Part shown: in pieces, positions 8,861 through 17,320 of the stretch
Position numbering within the stretch: the first letter of the stretch is position 1
How the letters are laid out: every line of letters starts with the position of its first letter
Assembly (NCBI RefSeq): GCF_016907775.1
Contig: NZ_JAFBCO010000001.1
Span: forward strand, 806,001 to 870,000
Length of the DNA stretch: 64,000 nt
Direction: 5' to 3'
From: Pseudoglutamicibacter cumminsii
GTDB taxonomy: Bacteria; Actinomycetota; Actinomycetes; Actinomycetales; Micrococcaceae
Program-made: the position numbers and the translations under genes
Notes under the pieces: model-generated
What the model saw: the letters and a program-made list of their open reading frames with translations, nothing else
The model's database searches: none
Told to the model about the DNA's origin: nothing

Positions 8861-9643
8861 GTGGCCCCAAACCTCACAACACAACGCCTCACCGACCCAG
8901 CCCCGAACAAGCCGTTACTGCTCGTCGGGCCCGGCATCGGAACAGGCGTAGAGGAACTGTGGAACACCACCGCGCAAGAGCTCGCCGATGACTTCGAAGT
9001 GATCGGCTACAACCTCCCCGGCCACGCCGGCGCCCCCGTGCACACTGACGCCTACACCGTCGCGGAACTCGCAGACGCGGCCGCCGCACTCGTCGCCGAC
9101 CAACCCGCGGAACGCAGCGTCTACTTCGCCGGCGTCTCCATCTCCGGCGGCGTAGCCATGGAACTCGCACTCCACCACCCAGAACGGTTCGCCGCGGTCG
9201 CGGTCGTGTGCTCGGCACCGAAAATCGGCGAACCCGAAGCCTGGGAAGAACGCGCCCAAGCGGCCGCCGCCAACGGAACCGAGATCATGGTCCCGTTCTG
9301 CCGCGAAGGCTGGTTCGCCCCCGGATTCATCGACGAAAACCCCACCCAGGCCGAAGCACTGCTGAACAACCTGCGGGAAGCCGACCTCGCGTCGTACGTC
9401 ACCATCTGCCGCGCACTCGGCACCTACGACGTCCGCGAAGACCTCGCCACCGTCACCATCCCCGTACTCACCATCAACGGCGCACACGACCAAGTCTGCC
9501 CACCAAGCGAAGGCGCCACCATCGCGGCCGGCGTACCCAACGGCAAAGCCGTAACCTTCAGCCACACGGCGCACCTAGCCCCCGTCGAAGACCCCGAACG
9601 CACAGCCACCGAACTCCGCAACTTCTTCCTCGCGCAGGGCTAG
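8861..9643 (+). CDS. Alpha/beta hydrolase, 3-oxoadipate enol-lactonase-like
   Basis: The 260-residue protein has the alpha/beta-hydrolase layout: oxyanion region GPGIGTG (23-29), nucleophile elbow GVSISGG, an acid in NGAHDQVCPP, and a C-terminal catalytic His in SHTAHLAPVEDP. The size and sequence style fit PcaD-type enol-lactonases and related C-C or ester hydrolases. The GTG start has a GAAAGG ribosome site. The lid segment between the nucleophile and acid (about residues 135-200) contains MVPFCREGWFAPGF, as in PcaD relatives. Together with the neighbouring dehydroshikimate dehydratase it suggests work in or after the protocatechuate branch, but no other pca genes are in the window. Confidence 0.8.
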   Translation: MAPNLTTQRLTDPAPNKPLLLVGPGIGTGVEELWNTTAQELADDFEVIGYNLPGHAGAPVHTDAYTVAELADAAAALVADQPAERSVYFAGVSISGGVAMELALHHPERFAAVAVVCSAPKIGEPEAWEERAQAAAANGTEIMVPFCREGWFAPGFIDENPTQAEALLNNLREADLASYVTICRALGTYDVREDLATVTIPVLTINGAHDQVCPPSEGATIAAGVPNGKAVTFSHTAHLAPVEDPERTATELRNFFLAQG

Positions 9644-9834
9644 GCGACGGCGCGGATAACGACGGCGGTGGCGGCATCGCGGTCGCGTGGCAGCGACGCG
9701 GCTAGGACTGTACACGGCGACGGCGAGCGCGACTGCCGCGCGGCATCAAATATGAAGCGCCCCTACCGATCCAAAAGTCGAAAAGGCTAATGTTGGGTGG
9801 AAACGGCTCGCCGCACACAACACTGAGGTTGAAC
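9644..9834. other. Intergenic region, probable quiC1 promoter region
   Basis: The spacer between the hydrolase and quiC1 contains no recognisable gene. It becomes AT-richer from about 9745, where a promoter for quiC1 could lie, but I see no clear -35/-10 pair. Confidence 0.3.
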
Positions 9835-11679
9835 ATGAAGACGTCCATCGCAACCGTTTGTCTCTCGGGAACTCTCGAAGAGAAACTCCATGCGTGCTCC
9901 GCGGCAGGCTTCGATGGCGTCGAAATCTTCGAACAAGACCTCGTCGTCTCCCCCATGTCGCCGGAAGAGGTTAAGGCTCTCGCCGCGCGGCTGAACCTCA
10001 CGCTCGACCTCTACCAGCCGTTCCGTGACTTCGAAGGCGTGGACGAACCCACCCTGAAAGCCAACCTGCACCGAGCTGAAGCGAAATTTAAGCTCATGAA
10101 CCGGCTCGGCATCGACACCATCCTCGTGTGCTCGAACGTCGCCACCGCAACCATCAACGACGACCGCGTGTTCGTTGACCAGCTCCGCACCCTCGGCGAG
10201 CTCGCCGCCCAATACAGCATCAAGATCGCGTACGAAGCCCTCGCGTGGGGTCGCTTCGTCAACACGTACCAGCACTCGTGGGAGATCGTCCGCGACGTCA
10301 ACCTCCCCAACGTGGGCATCTGCCTGGACTCCTTCCACATCCTCTCCCGCGGAGACGACCCCTCCGGCATCGCCGACATCCCAGGCGAAAAAATCTTCTT
10401 CGTCCAACTCGCAGATGCCCCCGTGCTCTCGATGGACATCCTCTCGTGGTCCCGCCACTACCGCGTCTTCCCCGGCGAAGGCGGCTTCGCACTCGACGAA
10501 TTCATGCGGTACCTCGCGCTGTCCGGTTACGACGGCATCGTCTCCCTCGAAATCTTCAACGACGTCTTCCGCCAATCAAACATGCGCAGAACAGCCGTCG
10601 ACGGCCTCCGCTCCCTGATCTGGCTCCAAGACCGCACCGCGCACTTGCTGCAAGAAAAGAGCGAAACCTCCGCCCTCAACCTCGCGACACTGCCGTCGAC
10701 GCAACCGACTCGAGGCTTCGACTTCGCCGAGATCCTCACCGACTCCCCCGAACTCGTAGCCGAAACCCTCTACCAGCTCGGGTTCCAGTTCTTCGGCCAG
10801 CACCGCCGCAAACCGGTGCAGCTATGGAAAGCCGGCGACGCCCGCATCATCATCAACGCGAAACCCCGCCCCGAAGGCGGAACCGAACTTTCAGGCTTCG
10901 GGATCCACGTCGAAAACCCAGCCACCGCCATCGCCAAGGCACGAGCGTTGCTCGCCCCGCGCGTCGCGCGCCGTCAGCTGCCTGACGAACAGCAGCTCGT
11001 GGGCGTCGTGGCCCCAGACGAGACCGAAATCTTCATCGGCTCCGCAGACGAATCCGCGCGCTGGGAAAAAGAATTCAGCGAAGCCGCCCCCACCAACAGC
11101 GAGCCCATCATCGAAGCCATCGACCACCTCAACGTGGCGCAACCATGGCAAGCGTTCGACGAATCCGTGCTGTTCTACACGAGCGCACTCAACCTCTCAA
11201 CGCTGCCCGCCACCGAGGTCCCGGGGCCCATGGGGCTCGTCCGCTCCCAAGTCCTGGAATCTGCGGACCAAGCCGTCCGCATCGCCCTCAACATCGTTCC
11301 GCAAGGCACGTCCCAAGAGAAGAGCGGCGCCACCGAATACCCGGAACACATCGCGATCAGAACCAACAACATCATTGCCCTGGCGCAGCGCGCCCAGGCC
11401 GAGGGAATGCGGTTCCTCCGGGTCCCAGAAAACTACTACGACGACCTCGCCAGCAGGTACGACCTGCCCGCAGAAACGCTCGCGCGACTCAAAGAGCTCA
11501 ACCTGCTCTACGACCGTGACGACGACGGCGAATTCCTGCACTTCTACACGGCGACGATCGGCGACATGTTCTTCGAAGTCGTTGAACGGCGCGGCGACTA
11601 CTCCGGATACGGCGCGCCCAACGCCCCAGTACGGCTAGCCGCGCAGTTCGAAAGAACGCGGTTCCCCCACGGCAACTAG
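9835..11679 (+). CDS. quiC1: 3-dehydroshikimate dehydratase, bipartite QuiC1 type
   Basis: The 614-residue product joins a sugar-phosphate-isomerase-like TIM barrel (residues about 1-275; MKTSIATVCLSGTLEEKLHA, GICLDSFHILSRG, PGEGGFALDEF, SLEIFND) to a C-terminal 4-hydroxyphenylpyruvate-dioxygenase-like VOC domain (about 290-600; AIDHLNVAQPWQAFDESVLF, HIAIRTNNI, FFEVVERRGDYSGYGAPN). This two-domain layout is that of QuiC1 enzymes that convert 3-dehydroshikimate to protocatechuate. Metal-binding Glu, Asp and His residues of the barrel are in place (YEAL, LDSFH, SLEIF). The start at 9835 is preferred over the upstream ATG at 9790 because GAGG lies about 8 bases before it and the conserved barrel starts here. 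Confidence 0.9.
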   Translation: MKTSIATVCLSGTLEEKLHACSAAGFDGVEIFEQDLVVSPMSPEEVKALAARLNLTLDLYQPFRDFEGVDEPTLKANLHRAEAKFKLMNRLGIDTILVCSNVATATINDDRVFVDQLRTLGELAAQYSIKIAYEALAWGRFVNTYQHSWEIVRDVNLPNVGICLDSFHILSRGDDPSGIADIPGEKIFFVQLADAPVLSMDILSWSRHYRVFPGEGGFALDEFMRYLALSGYDGIVSLEIFNDVFRQSNMRRTAVDGLRSLIWLQDRTAHLLQEKSETSALNLATLPSTQPTRGFDFAEILTDSPELVAETLYQLGFQFFGQHRRKPVQLWKAGDARIIINAKPRPEGGTELSGFGIHVENPATAIAKARALLAPRVARRQLPDEQQLVGVVAPDETEIFIGSADESARWEKEFSEAAPTNSEPIIEAIDHLNVAQPWQAFDESVLFYTSALNLSTLPATEVPGPMGLVRSQVLESADQAVRIALNIVPQGTSQEKSGATEYPEHIAIRTNNIIALAQRAQAEGMRFLRVPENYYDDLASRYDLPAETLARLKELNLLYDRDDDGEFLHFYTATIGDMFFEVVERRGDYSGYGAPNAPVRLAAQFERTRFPHGN

Positions 11680-11701
11680 CAACGGAGTCTAGTAAGAGCA
11701 A

Positions 11702-12730
11702 CTAGTAACTGACCGGTTCCTTGCGCGCGTGTGCTGTCGAGGCTCGAACTGTGAGCCCCGACGGCACACGTACCCGTTGAACCTCGCGGTTCCCCCTAAT
11801 CTGAGCCAAGAGGAGACGGACCGCCTCGCGTCCCGCGTATTCAGTCTCAGCGCGCAGGCACGTCAAAGGTGGAGAGCTAAAGCTCGACCCGAACGTGTCG
11901 TCGTAACCCACAATCGAAACGTCCTCAGGCACCCTGACCCCCTTTGCCTCCATCGCCTGAAGCATCCCGATTGCCAGCTGATCGTTATATGCGACGATCG
12001 CCGTTGGGTTGTACGACAACGCGAGGTCCGCTGCCGCCGCGCCTTGATTGAGCAGCGGCCGAAACGGCCCAACTTGGATGGGGCTCAAGCCGTATTCACG
12101 GGTGACCTCTAGCACCGCCGACCAACGTTGCTGATTCGTCCAGCTCAGGCGAGGCCCAGAAACATACACAATCCTCTTGTGCCCCAATGACACCAGATGC
12201 TGGATAAGCAACTGATTCGTTTCCGGTGTTTCAGCGCATACAGAAGAAATCCCCGGGGCCTCGCGATTGAAAAGAACCAGAGGCTTGCGTCGCGCGATCT
12301 CCGTCAGATCTGTGTCCGAGAGCCAACGTGCCGAGACAATTAGCCCATCCACCGACGGCAAAATTCGGCGGATATGGTCAAGCTCAACACTTGCCGATTC
12401 TTCTGCATCGCCTAGAAGAACCATGTAGTCACCTTCACGAGCCGCCTGAACTGCGCCCTTCATGAGGTCAGTAAAGAACGGGTTACTGATGTCTTGAACC
12501 ATCAGATCAATGGTGCGGTGTAGCGACGCTCCACCCACTTCTGGCGCGGGCCGACGGCGGTAGCCAAGCTCATCTGCTATCTTCTGGATGCGCAACATCG
12601 TTTGGAAGTTCACGCGGTCAGGCGTTGTGAACGCACGCGAAACCGTCGAGACCGCTACGCCTGCAACATTTGCAATGTCTTGCAACGTGACGGTCTTCCC
12701 AGGGAGAGCATCGTTGTCAAAGATTCCCAT
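11702..12730 (-). CDS. LacI-family transcriptional regulator
   Basis: The 342-residue protein has an N-terminal LacI helix-turn-helix (VTLQDIANVAGVAVSTVSRA) and hinge (IADELGYRRR), then a periplasmic-binding-protein-like ligand domain (TIDLMVQDISNPFFTDLMKG, SVDGLIVSARW, IVAYNDQLAIGMLQAMEAKG, SIVGYDDTFGSS). The start at 12730 is chosen because AGGTGGA lies just upstream; an upstream ATG at 12769 would add 13 residues with a poorer site. It is convergent with quiC1 and divergent from tctC, so it likely controls the Tct transporter and perhaps the dehydratase. The ligand is unknown. Confidence 0.88.
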   Translation of the reverse strand: MGIFDNDALPGKTVTLQDIANVAGVAVSTVSRAFTTPDRVNFQTMLRIQKIADELGYRRRPAPEVGGASLHRTIDLMVQDISNPFFTDLMKGAVQAAREGDYMVLLGDAEESASVELDHIRRILPSVDGLIVSARWLSDTDLTEIARRKPLVLFNREAPGISSVCAETPETNQLLIQHLVSLGHKRIVYVSGPRLSWTNQQRWSAVLEVTREYGLSPIQVGPFRPLLNQGAAAADLALSYNPTAIVAYNDQLAIGMLQAMEAKGVRVPEDVSIVGYDDTFGSSFSSPPLTCLRAETEYAGREAVRLLLAQIRGNREVQRVRVPSGLTVRASTAHARKEPVSY

Positions 12731-12800
12731 CACGTCCACCTGTGACCCTTCAAACCCATGCTTTCCCAAGCCTTTTGCACTCAGGCAAGAACAGACTAAA

Positions 12801-12816
12801 TGTGATCTGGATCACC
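12801..12816. promoter_or_regulatory. Crp/GlxR-type operator
   Basis: TGTGATCTGGATCACC matches the palindromic TGTGA-N6-TCACA consensus of Crp/GlxR regulators in 9 of 10 positions. It lies in the divergent region between the LacI gene and tctC, so it may add carbon-status control. Confidence 0.55.
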
Positions 12817-12823
12817 ACACTAT

Positions 12824-12858
12824 GGCAAAGTTTGGCAAAACTCTATCCGGAATTTGCC
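12824..12858. promoter_or_regulatory. Candidate regulator binding repeats (GGCAAA/TTTGCC)
   Basis: GGCAAA occurs at 12824 and 12834 and its complement TTTGCC at 12853. Ten-base spacing of the direct pair and an inverted third copy in the LacI/tctC spacer fit an operator. Assignment to the LacI-family protein is inference. Confidence 0.3.
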
Positions 12859-12956
12859 GGTTGTGAGAGCTTTGGATGCACCACTCCCGCCCGGAAGTCT
12901 TTGCAAGATCTGTCCCGGCGACTCGCACGAGGCCCTATGAGAGAGGCGTAACCACC

Positions 12957-13943
12957 ATGTTCTCGATGAAGAAAAAGACCTTGCTAGCAGGAATCGCAGC
13001 GATTTCGAGTGCATCCCTCCTCGCCGGATGCGCCAACGTAGGCGACGGTAAGGCAAACGACGGAGAATTCCCCAACAAGGACATTCAGCTTATTGTCCCT
13101 TGGCAGCCAGGCGGTTCAGGCGACCTTTCCGCACGCACCGTTGCCTCCTCACTCGAAAAGGAGCTTGGAGTCAACATTGTTGTAGAAAACAAGCCGGGCG
13201 CAAACGGCTCTATCGGCTACAACTGGCTCGCTGACCAAGACCCAGACGGATACAAACTGTCTGTTTTGGGTATGGAAGTAGCGACGCTCCAGTACATGGA
13301 TTACGACGTCAATCCAGATGACTACACCTACATCGGGCAGCTGCTTGAGGGCCCAGGAGCCATCGCAGTTAAGGCCGATAGCCCATACAAGACACTGCAA
13401 GACCTGATCGATGCGGCGAAAGAAAAGCCTGGCGCAATCACCTACTCAAGCCCAGGCGTCGGGTCGGTCTGGGATAACCCTGCACAGGGCTTCCAAGAGT
13501 TGGCTGGCATCGAACTGAAGAACGTTCCGTTTGACGGATCAGCACCTGCCATCCAGGCCGCAGCTGCAGGCGACGTCGATTTCTCCATCGACGCAGCTGG
13601 CTCACAAAAAGCCAATGTAGATGGCGGCAAGATGCGCTACCTCGCAGTGCTTTCTGAAGAACGCCTCGAAACACTACCAGACGTTCCGACCATGAAGGAA
13701 CTGGGAATCGACCTTCAGAACTCTTCGTTCACCGGCATCATGGGGCCGAAGGGCATGGATGAAGAGGTCGTCAAGAAGCTCTCCAACGCTCTGGAGAAGG
13801 CCGTTGAAGATCCTGAATACAAAAAGGTGATCGAGGGCGCCAACCTTGTACCGGTTAGCCGCAACTCCGAAGACTTCACCAAGTACATCAATGAACAGGC
13901 AGAGATTCACGGCAAGTGGATCGACCTGGCGAAGGCTAAGTAA
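12957..13943 (+). CDS. tctC: Tripartite tricarboxylate transporter substrate-binding lipoprotein
   Basis: The 328-residue product begins with a lipoprotein signal (MFSMKKKTLLAGIAAISSAS then LLAGC lipobox). The Bug/TctC domain follows: KDIQLIVPWQPGGSGDLSAR, ENKPGANGSIGYNWLA, and KPGAITYSSPGVGS. It captures a carboxylate outside the membrane and hands it to TctAB. The start at 12957 is preferred to the longer frame from 12876 because it gives a proper signal peptide and has GAGAGG upstream. It is the first gene of a tctC-tctB-tctA-iclR run. The substrate is not evident; context suggests a hydroaromatic or aromatic acid. Confidence 0.92.
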   Translation: MFSMKKKTLLAGIAAISSASLLAGCANVGDGKANDGEFPNKDIQLIVPWQPGGSGDLSARTVASSLEKELGVNIVVENKPGANGSIGYNWLADQDPDGYKLSVLGMEVATLQYMDYDVNPDDYTYIGQLLEGPGAIAVKADSPYKTLQDLIDAAKEKPGAITYSSPGVGSVWDNPAQGFQELAGIELKNVPFDGSAPAIQAAAAGDVDFSIDAAGSQKANVDGGKMRYLAVLSEERLETLPDVPTMKELGIDLQNSSFTGIMGPKGMDEEVVKKLSNALEKAVEDPEYKKVIEGANLVPVSRNSEDFTKYINEQAEIHGKWIDLAKAK

Positions 13944-13982
13944 AACTGGCCACTACTGGTCAGCCTGAAACAAAGAGCTGAA

Positions 13983-14528
13983 ATGTCTGAAGCAAAGCGA
14001 GAACCCCTGGCTGCGCTCCCGCATGAGGGTGAAAGCGCCATCGGAGACCATGAACCCGAGCAAACCGCTCCACAGGCTCGTGGCCTAGCCGGCTACCGCA
14101 TGCGCGAATTGTTGCCCGTGGCCGTGTCGATTCTCCTCGGCGTTTTCATCCTCATCCAGGCCCAAAACATCCAAGCCGGCGATCGAGAAATTGGAGCTCG
14201 ATTCTGGCCGACGATGCTGGCTGTGGGCTTGATCGGCTTAGGCGCGCTTCTGGTGGTCACAAATGTGATCCGCGGAACCCGCCCAGACGATATCCCGGAA
14301 AGGATTAGCGCTTGGGGCCTTAGCCGGTTCGCTGGTGCCGCAGTCGTGTTGATCGGCTATCTGATGTTGTGGCGCGTGCTGCAATTTTGGCTCATCACGA
14401 TTGTCGTTGTCTTCCTCCTTTCGGTTCTATTCGATCGCCGCGGTTGGAAAGCGCTGATCTTGTTTCCCGTTGTGATCGGTTTGACTCTGCACTTGCTGTT
14501 CATTGTGTTGTTGAAGGTCCCACTATGA
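13983..14528 (+). CDS. tctB: Tripartite tricarboxylate transporter small membrane subunit
   Basis: The 181-residue protein has a hydrophilic 40-residue N-terminus and four membrane helices (LLPVAVSILLGVFILI, MLAVGLIGLGALLVVTNV, FAGAAVVLIGYLMLW, and two closely spaced final helices), as in TctB. The motif GARFWPTMLA between helices one and two is typical. Its stop overlaps the tctA start (ATGA), as expected for a coupled transporter operon. Confidence 0.9.
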   Translation: MSEAKREPLAALPHEGESAIGDHEPEQTAPQARGLAGYRMRELLPVAVSILLGVFILIQAQNIQAGDREIGARFWPTMLAVGLIGLGALLVVTNVIRGTRPDDIPERISAWGLSRFAGAAVVLIGYLMLWRVLQFWLITIVVVFLLSVLFDRRGWKALILFPVVIGLTLHLLFIVLLKVPL

Positions 14529-16084
14529 GTGAATTCCTCTCTTTCGACATGCCAAACACTCTGCTCGTCGGGAACGTCGTAGCCGAAGGCGCGTTGGCGG
14601 TTCTGAATTTTGAAACCCTGATATACATCTTTTTCGGGATGCTCGTGGGCATGCTCGTGGGCGCTTTCCCGGGCGTCACAGCCACGATGGCGGTGGCGCT
14701 CGCCTCGGGTTTCACCTTGACCTTGGAACCCACACAAGGTCTAGCCGTGCTGCTGACCATCTACGTGGCAGCGCAATTCGGTGACCGAGTGCCGGCAATC
14801 CTTTTGAACACACCGGGCACGCCAGCATCGATCTCAACAACGTTCGATGGCTACCCGATGGCGAAGAAGGGCCAAGCCGGCCTGGCTATGACCACCTCCG
14901 CGTTCGCCTCGGCATTCGGCATGATTTTCGGCATCATTTTGCTGTCTATTGCTGGAATCCCGCTGTCCCAATTCGCAATGAAGTTTGGGCCGCCTGAGCT
15001 ATTCGCGTTGGTCGTTTTCGGTTTGACCATGATGATCGGTGTCTCTTCGGGCCGCATCATTAAGGGACTCATCGCAGGCCTCTTCGGCCTGGCACTGGCA
15101 ACGGTGGGACGCGACCCAATCACGGGTGGTCAGCGGTTCGTCTTTGACATTCCGGAGCTTAACAGCGGCATTCCGTTCATCCCGGTCATCATCGGACTCT
15201 TCGGCGTTGCTGAAGTGCTGAATCAGATGATGACGCACCGCAAGGCTGCGCGTGAAGAGGCACCTATTACTCAGATGAATTCATGGATGCCAAGCCGGTC
15301 TGTGATGCGCCGAATTCTCAAGCCAATGACGCTGGGTGCCGGTTCTGGTTCGGTAGTCGGCATGGTTCCGGCTGTCGGCGGCGATATCGCTGGCATCATT
15401 GCGTGGGACTCAGCTCGGCGCGTATCTAAAAAGCCGGAAGAGTTCGGCAAGGGGTCTGTGGAAGGACTCACGGCGGGTGACACCGCCTCGACCGCAACGT
15501 TGGGCGGCTCGGTAACAACAAGTATGTCGTTGGGTGTCCCAGGTGACTCAGTCATGGCTGTGATCATTGGCTCCATGATGATCTGGGGCATCCAGCCCGG
15601 CCCGGCTCTGTTCTCGACGCAGCCGCAACTCGTCTTCACCTTGGCCACCATCATGCTGGTAGCGACCGTGTTGTCATTGGGTGTCTCGCTCGTGCGCATG
15701 AAGGGCATGGTCAAGCTACTCGAATTGCCTAAACCGTACCTGTGGACCATTATTCTGGTGTTCTGCATGGTCGGTACGTACTCGATCAACAACTCGGTAT
15801 TCGAGGTCATTATGATGATGATCTTCGGCCTGGTTGGGCTGTTCATGGTGCGGTTCGGTTTCCCTACGGGACCGACGGTCTTGGGCCTCATTCTGGGGCC
15901 TCTGGCGGAATCAAACCTCCGGAGGACCCTCATCGGTGGAGGTCTGGAAAGCCTGTGGACCTCGCCTATCGCGATGGTACTGCTCATCATTTCTGCGCTT
16001 GCGCTGCTCAGCCCCGTGATTCGCGGGCTGGTTACTAAGCGCAAGAAGGCTGGCAAGAAGATCGGATATTTCCCACACCCTTAG
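14525..16084 (+). CDS. tctA: Tripartite tricarboxylate transporter large membrane subunit
   Basis: The 519-residue protein carries the TctA repeats: GMLVGMLVGAFPGVTATMAV near the N-terminus and GSVVGMVPAVGGDIAGIIAW in the second half, the family's signature loops, plus LNTPGTPASISTTFDGYPMA and LGVPGDSVMAVIIGSM. About eleven hydrophobic segments are visible. The start at 14525 overlaps the tctB stop. It is the ion-coupled permease of the TctABC system. Confidence 0.94.
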   Translation: MSEFLSFDMPNTLLVGNVVAEGALAVLNFETLIYIFFGMLVGMLVGAFPGVTATMAVALASGFTLTLEPTQGLAVLLTIYVAAQFGDRVPAILLNTPGTPASISTTFDGYPMAKKGQAGLAMTTSAFASAFGMIFGIILLSIAGIPLSQFAMKFGPPELFALVVFGLTMMIGVSSGRIIKGLIAGLFGLALATVGRDPITGGQRFVFDIPELNSGIPFIPVIIGLFGVAEVLNQMMTHRKAAREEAPITQMNSWMPSRSVMRRILKPMTLGAGSGSVVGMVPAVGGDIAGIIAWDSARRVSKKPEEFGKGSVEGLTAGDTASTATLGGSVTTSMSLGVPGDSVMAVIIGSMMIWGIQPGPALFSTQPQLVFTLATIMLVATVLSLGVSLVRMKGMVKLLELPKPYLWTIILVFCMVGTYSINNSVFEVIMMMIFGLVGLFMVRFGFPTGPTVLGLILGPLAESNLRRTLIGGGLESLWTSPIAMVLLIISALALLSPVIRGLVTKRKKAGKKIGYFPHP

Positions 16085-16086
16085 TC

Positions 16087-16845
16087 ATGGCAAATTCACC
16101 ATCCGGCGAGAGCGTACTGCAGCGGATCTCCAAGATCCTGGGTTGCTTTGATCAAGAGAAACCCGTGCTTTCTGCCGCTCAGATCGCCAGGTTGACCGGC
16201 ATCAGCCGTTCAACCACGTACCGGATGCTGCATGAACTCGAGCACGAAGGCTTTCTTAGGCGAACCAGCGAAGGCACGTACGCCATCGGGCTAAAACTGT
16301 GGGAGTACGGGGTCCGGGCGAGCGGCTACGAATACCTCGGCAGACTCTCGCGGCCATTCCTTCAAGGAATCCACGAGACCCTCAACGTCAACGTCTCGCT
16401 AGCCGTGCTCGACCACGACGACGGCTCCATCATTTATCTAGAACGCGCGGGCGACCTCAACCCGGAACAAGACCTCACCGAGGTCGCCGGGCGGTTGCCC
16501 GCGCTTCTCACCGCCACCGGACTAGTGCTGATAGCTTTCTCCGACCCAAAAGTGTGGGAACGAACCCTCCGCGAGGTGACGGAAGAACAGCTAACCCAAA
16601 TCAACACGACCCGGAAACAGTTGCGGTCTTTGCTCGCGAAAGTGAAGTCGGAAGGCTTCTGTCATCTCAGCGGTGTACTGGTCAAATCCTCCACGGGCAC
16701 TGCTGTACCCGTTTTCGGTCCGCACCGTGAACTGCTGGGGGCGCTGACCTTTGTGACGAAGGCTCGAGATGTAGACCTGCGCTCCCAACTGCCGGTACTT
16801 ATTTCAGCTGCGCGAAGCCTGGGCCTGGCAGCATCTCCCAATTAG
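16087..16845 (+). CDS. IclR-family transcriptional regulator
   Basis: The 252-residue protein has a winged helix-turn-helix (QIARLTGISRSTTYRMLHEL, then GFLRRTSEGTYAIGLKL) and an IclR effector-binding domain (SLAVLDHDDGSIIYLERA, ATGLVLIAFSDP, GTAVPVFGPHRELLGALTF). It starts 2 bases after the tctA stop and is probably co-transcribed with the transporter. IclR regulators (PcaU, PcaR, QuiR types) commonly control protocatechuate and quinate catabolism, so it may sense a pathway intermediate. Confidence 0.9.
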   Translation: MANSPSGESVLQRISKILGCFDQEKPVLSAAQIARLTGISRSTTYRMLHELEHEGFLRRTSEGTYAIGLKLWEYGVRASGYEYLGRLSRPFLQGIHETLNVNVSLAVLDHDDGSIIYLERAGDLNPEQDLTEVAGRLPALLTATGLVLIAFSDPKVWERTLREVTEEQLTQINTTRKQLRSLLAKVKSEGFCHLSGVLVKSSTGTAVPVFGPHRELLGALTFVTKARDVDLRSQLPVLISAARSLGLAASPN

Positions 16846-16935
16846 TCTCATTCAATGGGATTTTTCATTCGGCGGCGCTAAGAATGCTCAACTATAGAGC
16901 TATTCAACGTAAGCACGACCGTGGAGGCGACCGTC

Positions 16936-17232
16936 ATGGCAATTTTTGCTATCCAATACACATACGGCCAAGACACCGAAAAAATGGGCGAGTTCCGGCC
17001 CGAACATGTTGAGTTTTTGTCCGGTCTCCACGAGGCGGGGACTCTACTCGCGTCCGGCCCCTGGTCTGTCCCTAACACCGGGGCACTACTGCTGATCAAA
17101 GCTGATAACGCTGAGGACGCTGCAGCGATCATGGGTAACGACCCTTTCGCACGCGAAAACCTCATTGCTGAGCGAAGCATTAATCAATGGAATCTGTTCT
17201 TCGGTTCCATCCCTGGTGCGGATTCAGAATAA
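16936..17232 (+). CDS. YciI-like protein, paralogue of the 8515 gene
   Basis: The 98-residue product MAIFAIQYTYGQDT... shares MAIFA-[VI]-[EQ]-YTY, RPEH, EAGT-L-SGP and DPF with the protein at 8515, so the two are diverged paralogues. The start at 16936 is chosen over GTG 16921 because GGAGG lies about 8 bases upstream and the N-terminus matches the paralogue. The stop TAA overlaps the ATG of the broken alcohol dehydrogenase (TAATG at 17230-17234), showing that these two genes formed one translation-coupled unit before phage insertion. Confidence 0.85.
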   Translation: MAIFAIQYTYGQDTEKMGEFRPEHVEFLSGLHEAGTLLASGPWSVPNTGALLLIKADNAEDAAAIMGNDPFARENLIAERSINQWNLFFGSIPGADSE

Positions 17233-17294
17233 TGTTTGCGGCGGTCACAACACAGCGACGCGTCACGGAACTGGTAAACCTACCACGACGATAA
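17232..17294 (+). pseudogene. 5' fragment of the phage-split zinc alcohol dehydrogenase
   Basis: From the ATG overlapping the YciI stop, 19 codons read MFAAVTTQRRVTELVNLPR before a phage-encoded Arg and two stops (17292-17297). The last three residues, LPR, recur in the same frame at 50119-50127 where the dehydrogenase resumes with AELLPEHVLVRVEFVSLCGT. The join gives a normal medium-chain dehydrogenase N-terminus. The fragment is the left half of the attachment-site gene and is not expected to make a working product. Confidence 0.85.
17280..17287. other. attL core region
   Basis: CTACCACG here corresponds to CTCCCACG at 50119-50126; CCACG is the longest exact shared core. Exchange at this point restores the alcohol dehydrogenase frame. 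The match widens to 11 of 15 positions upstream. Confidence 0.6.
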
Positions 17295-17320
17295 TAAGAA
17301 CCCGCTAAAACATGCGGATT

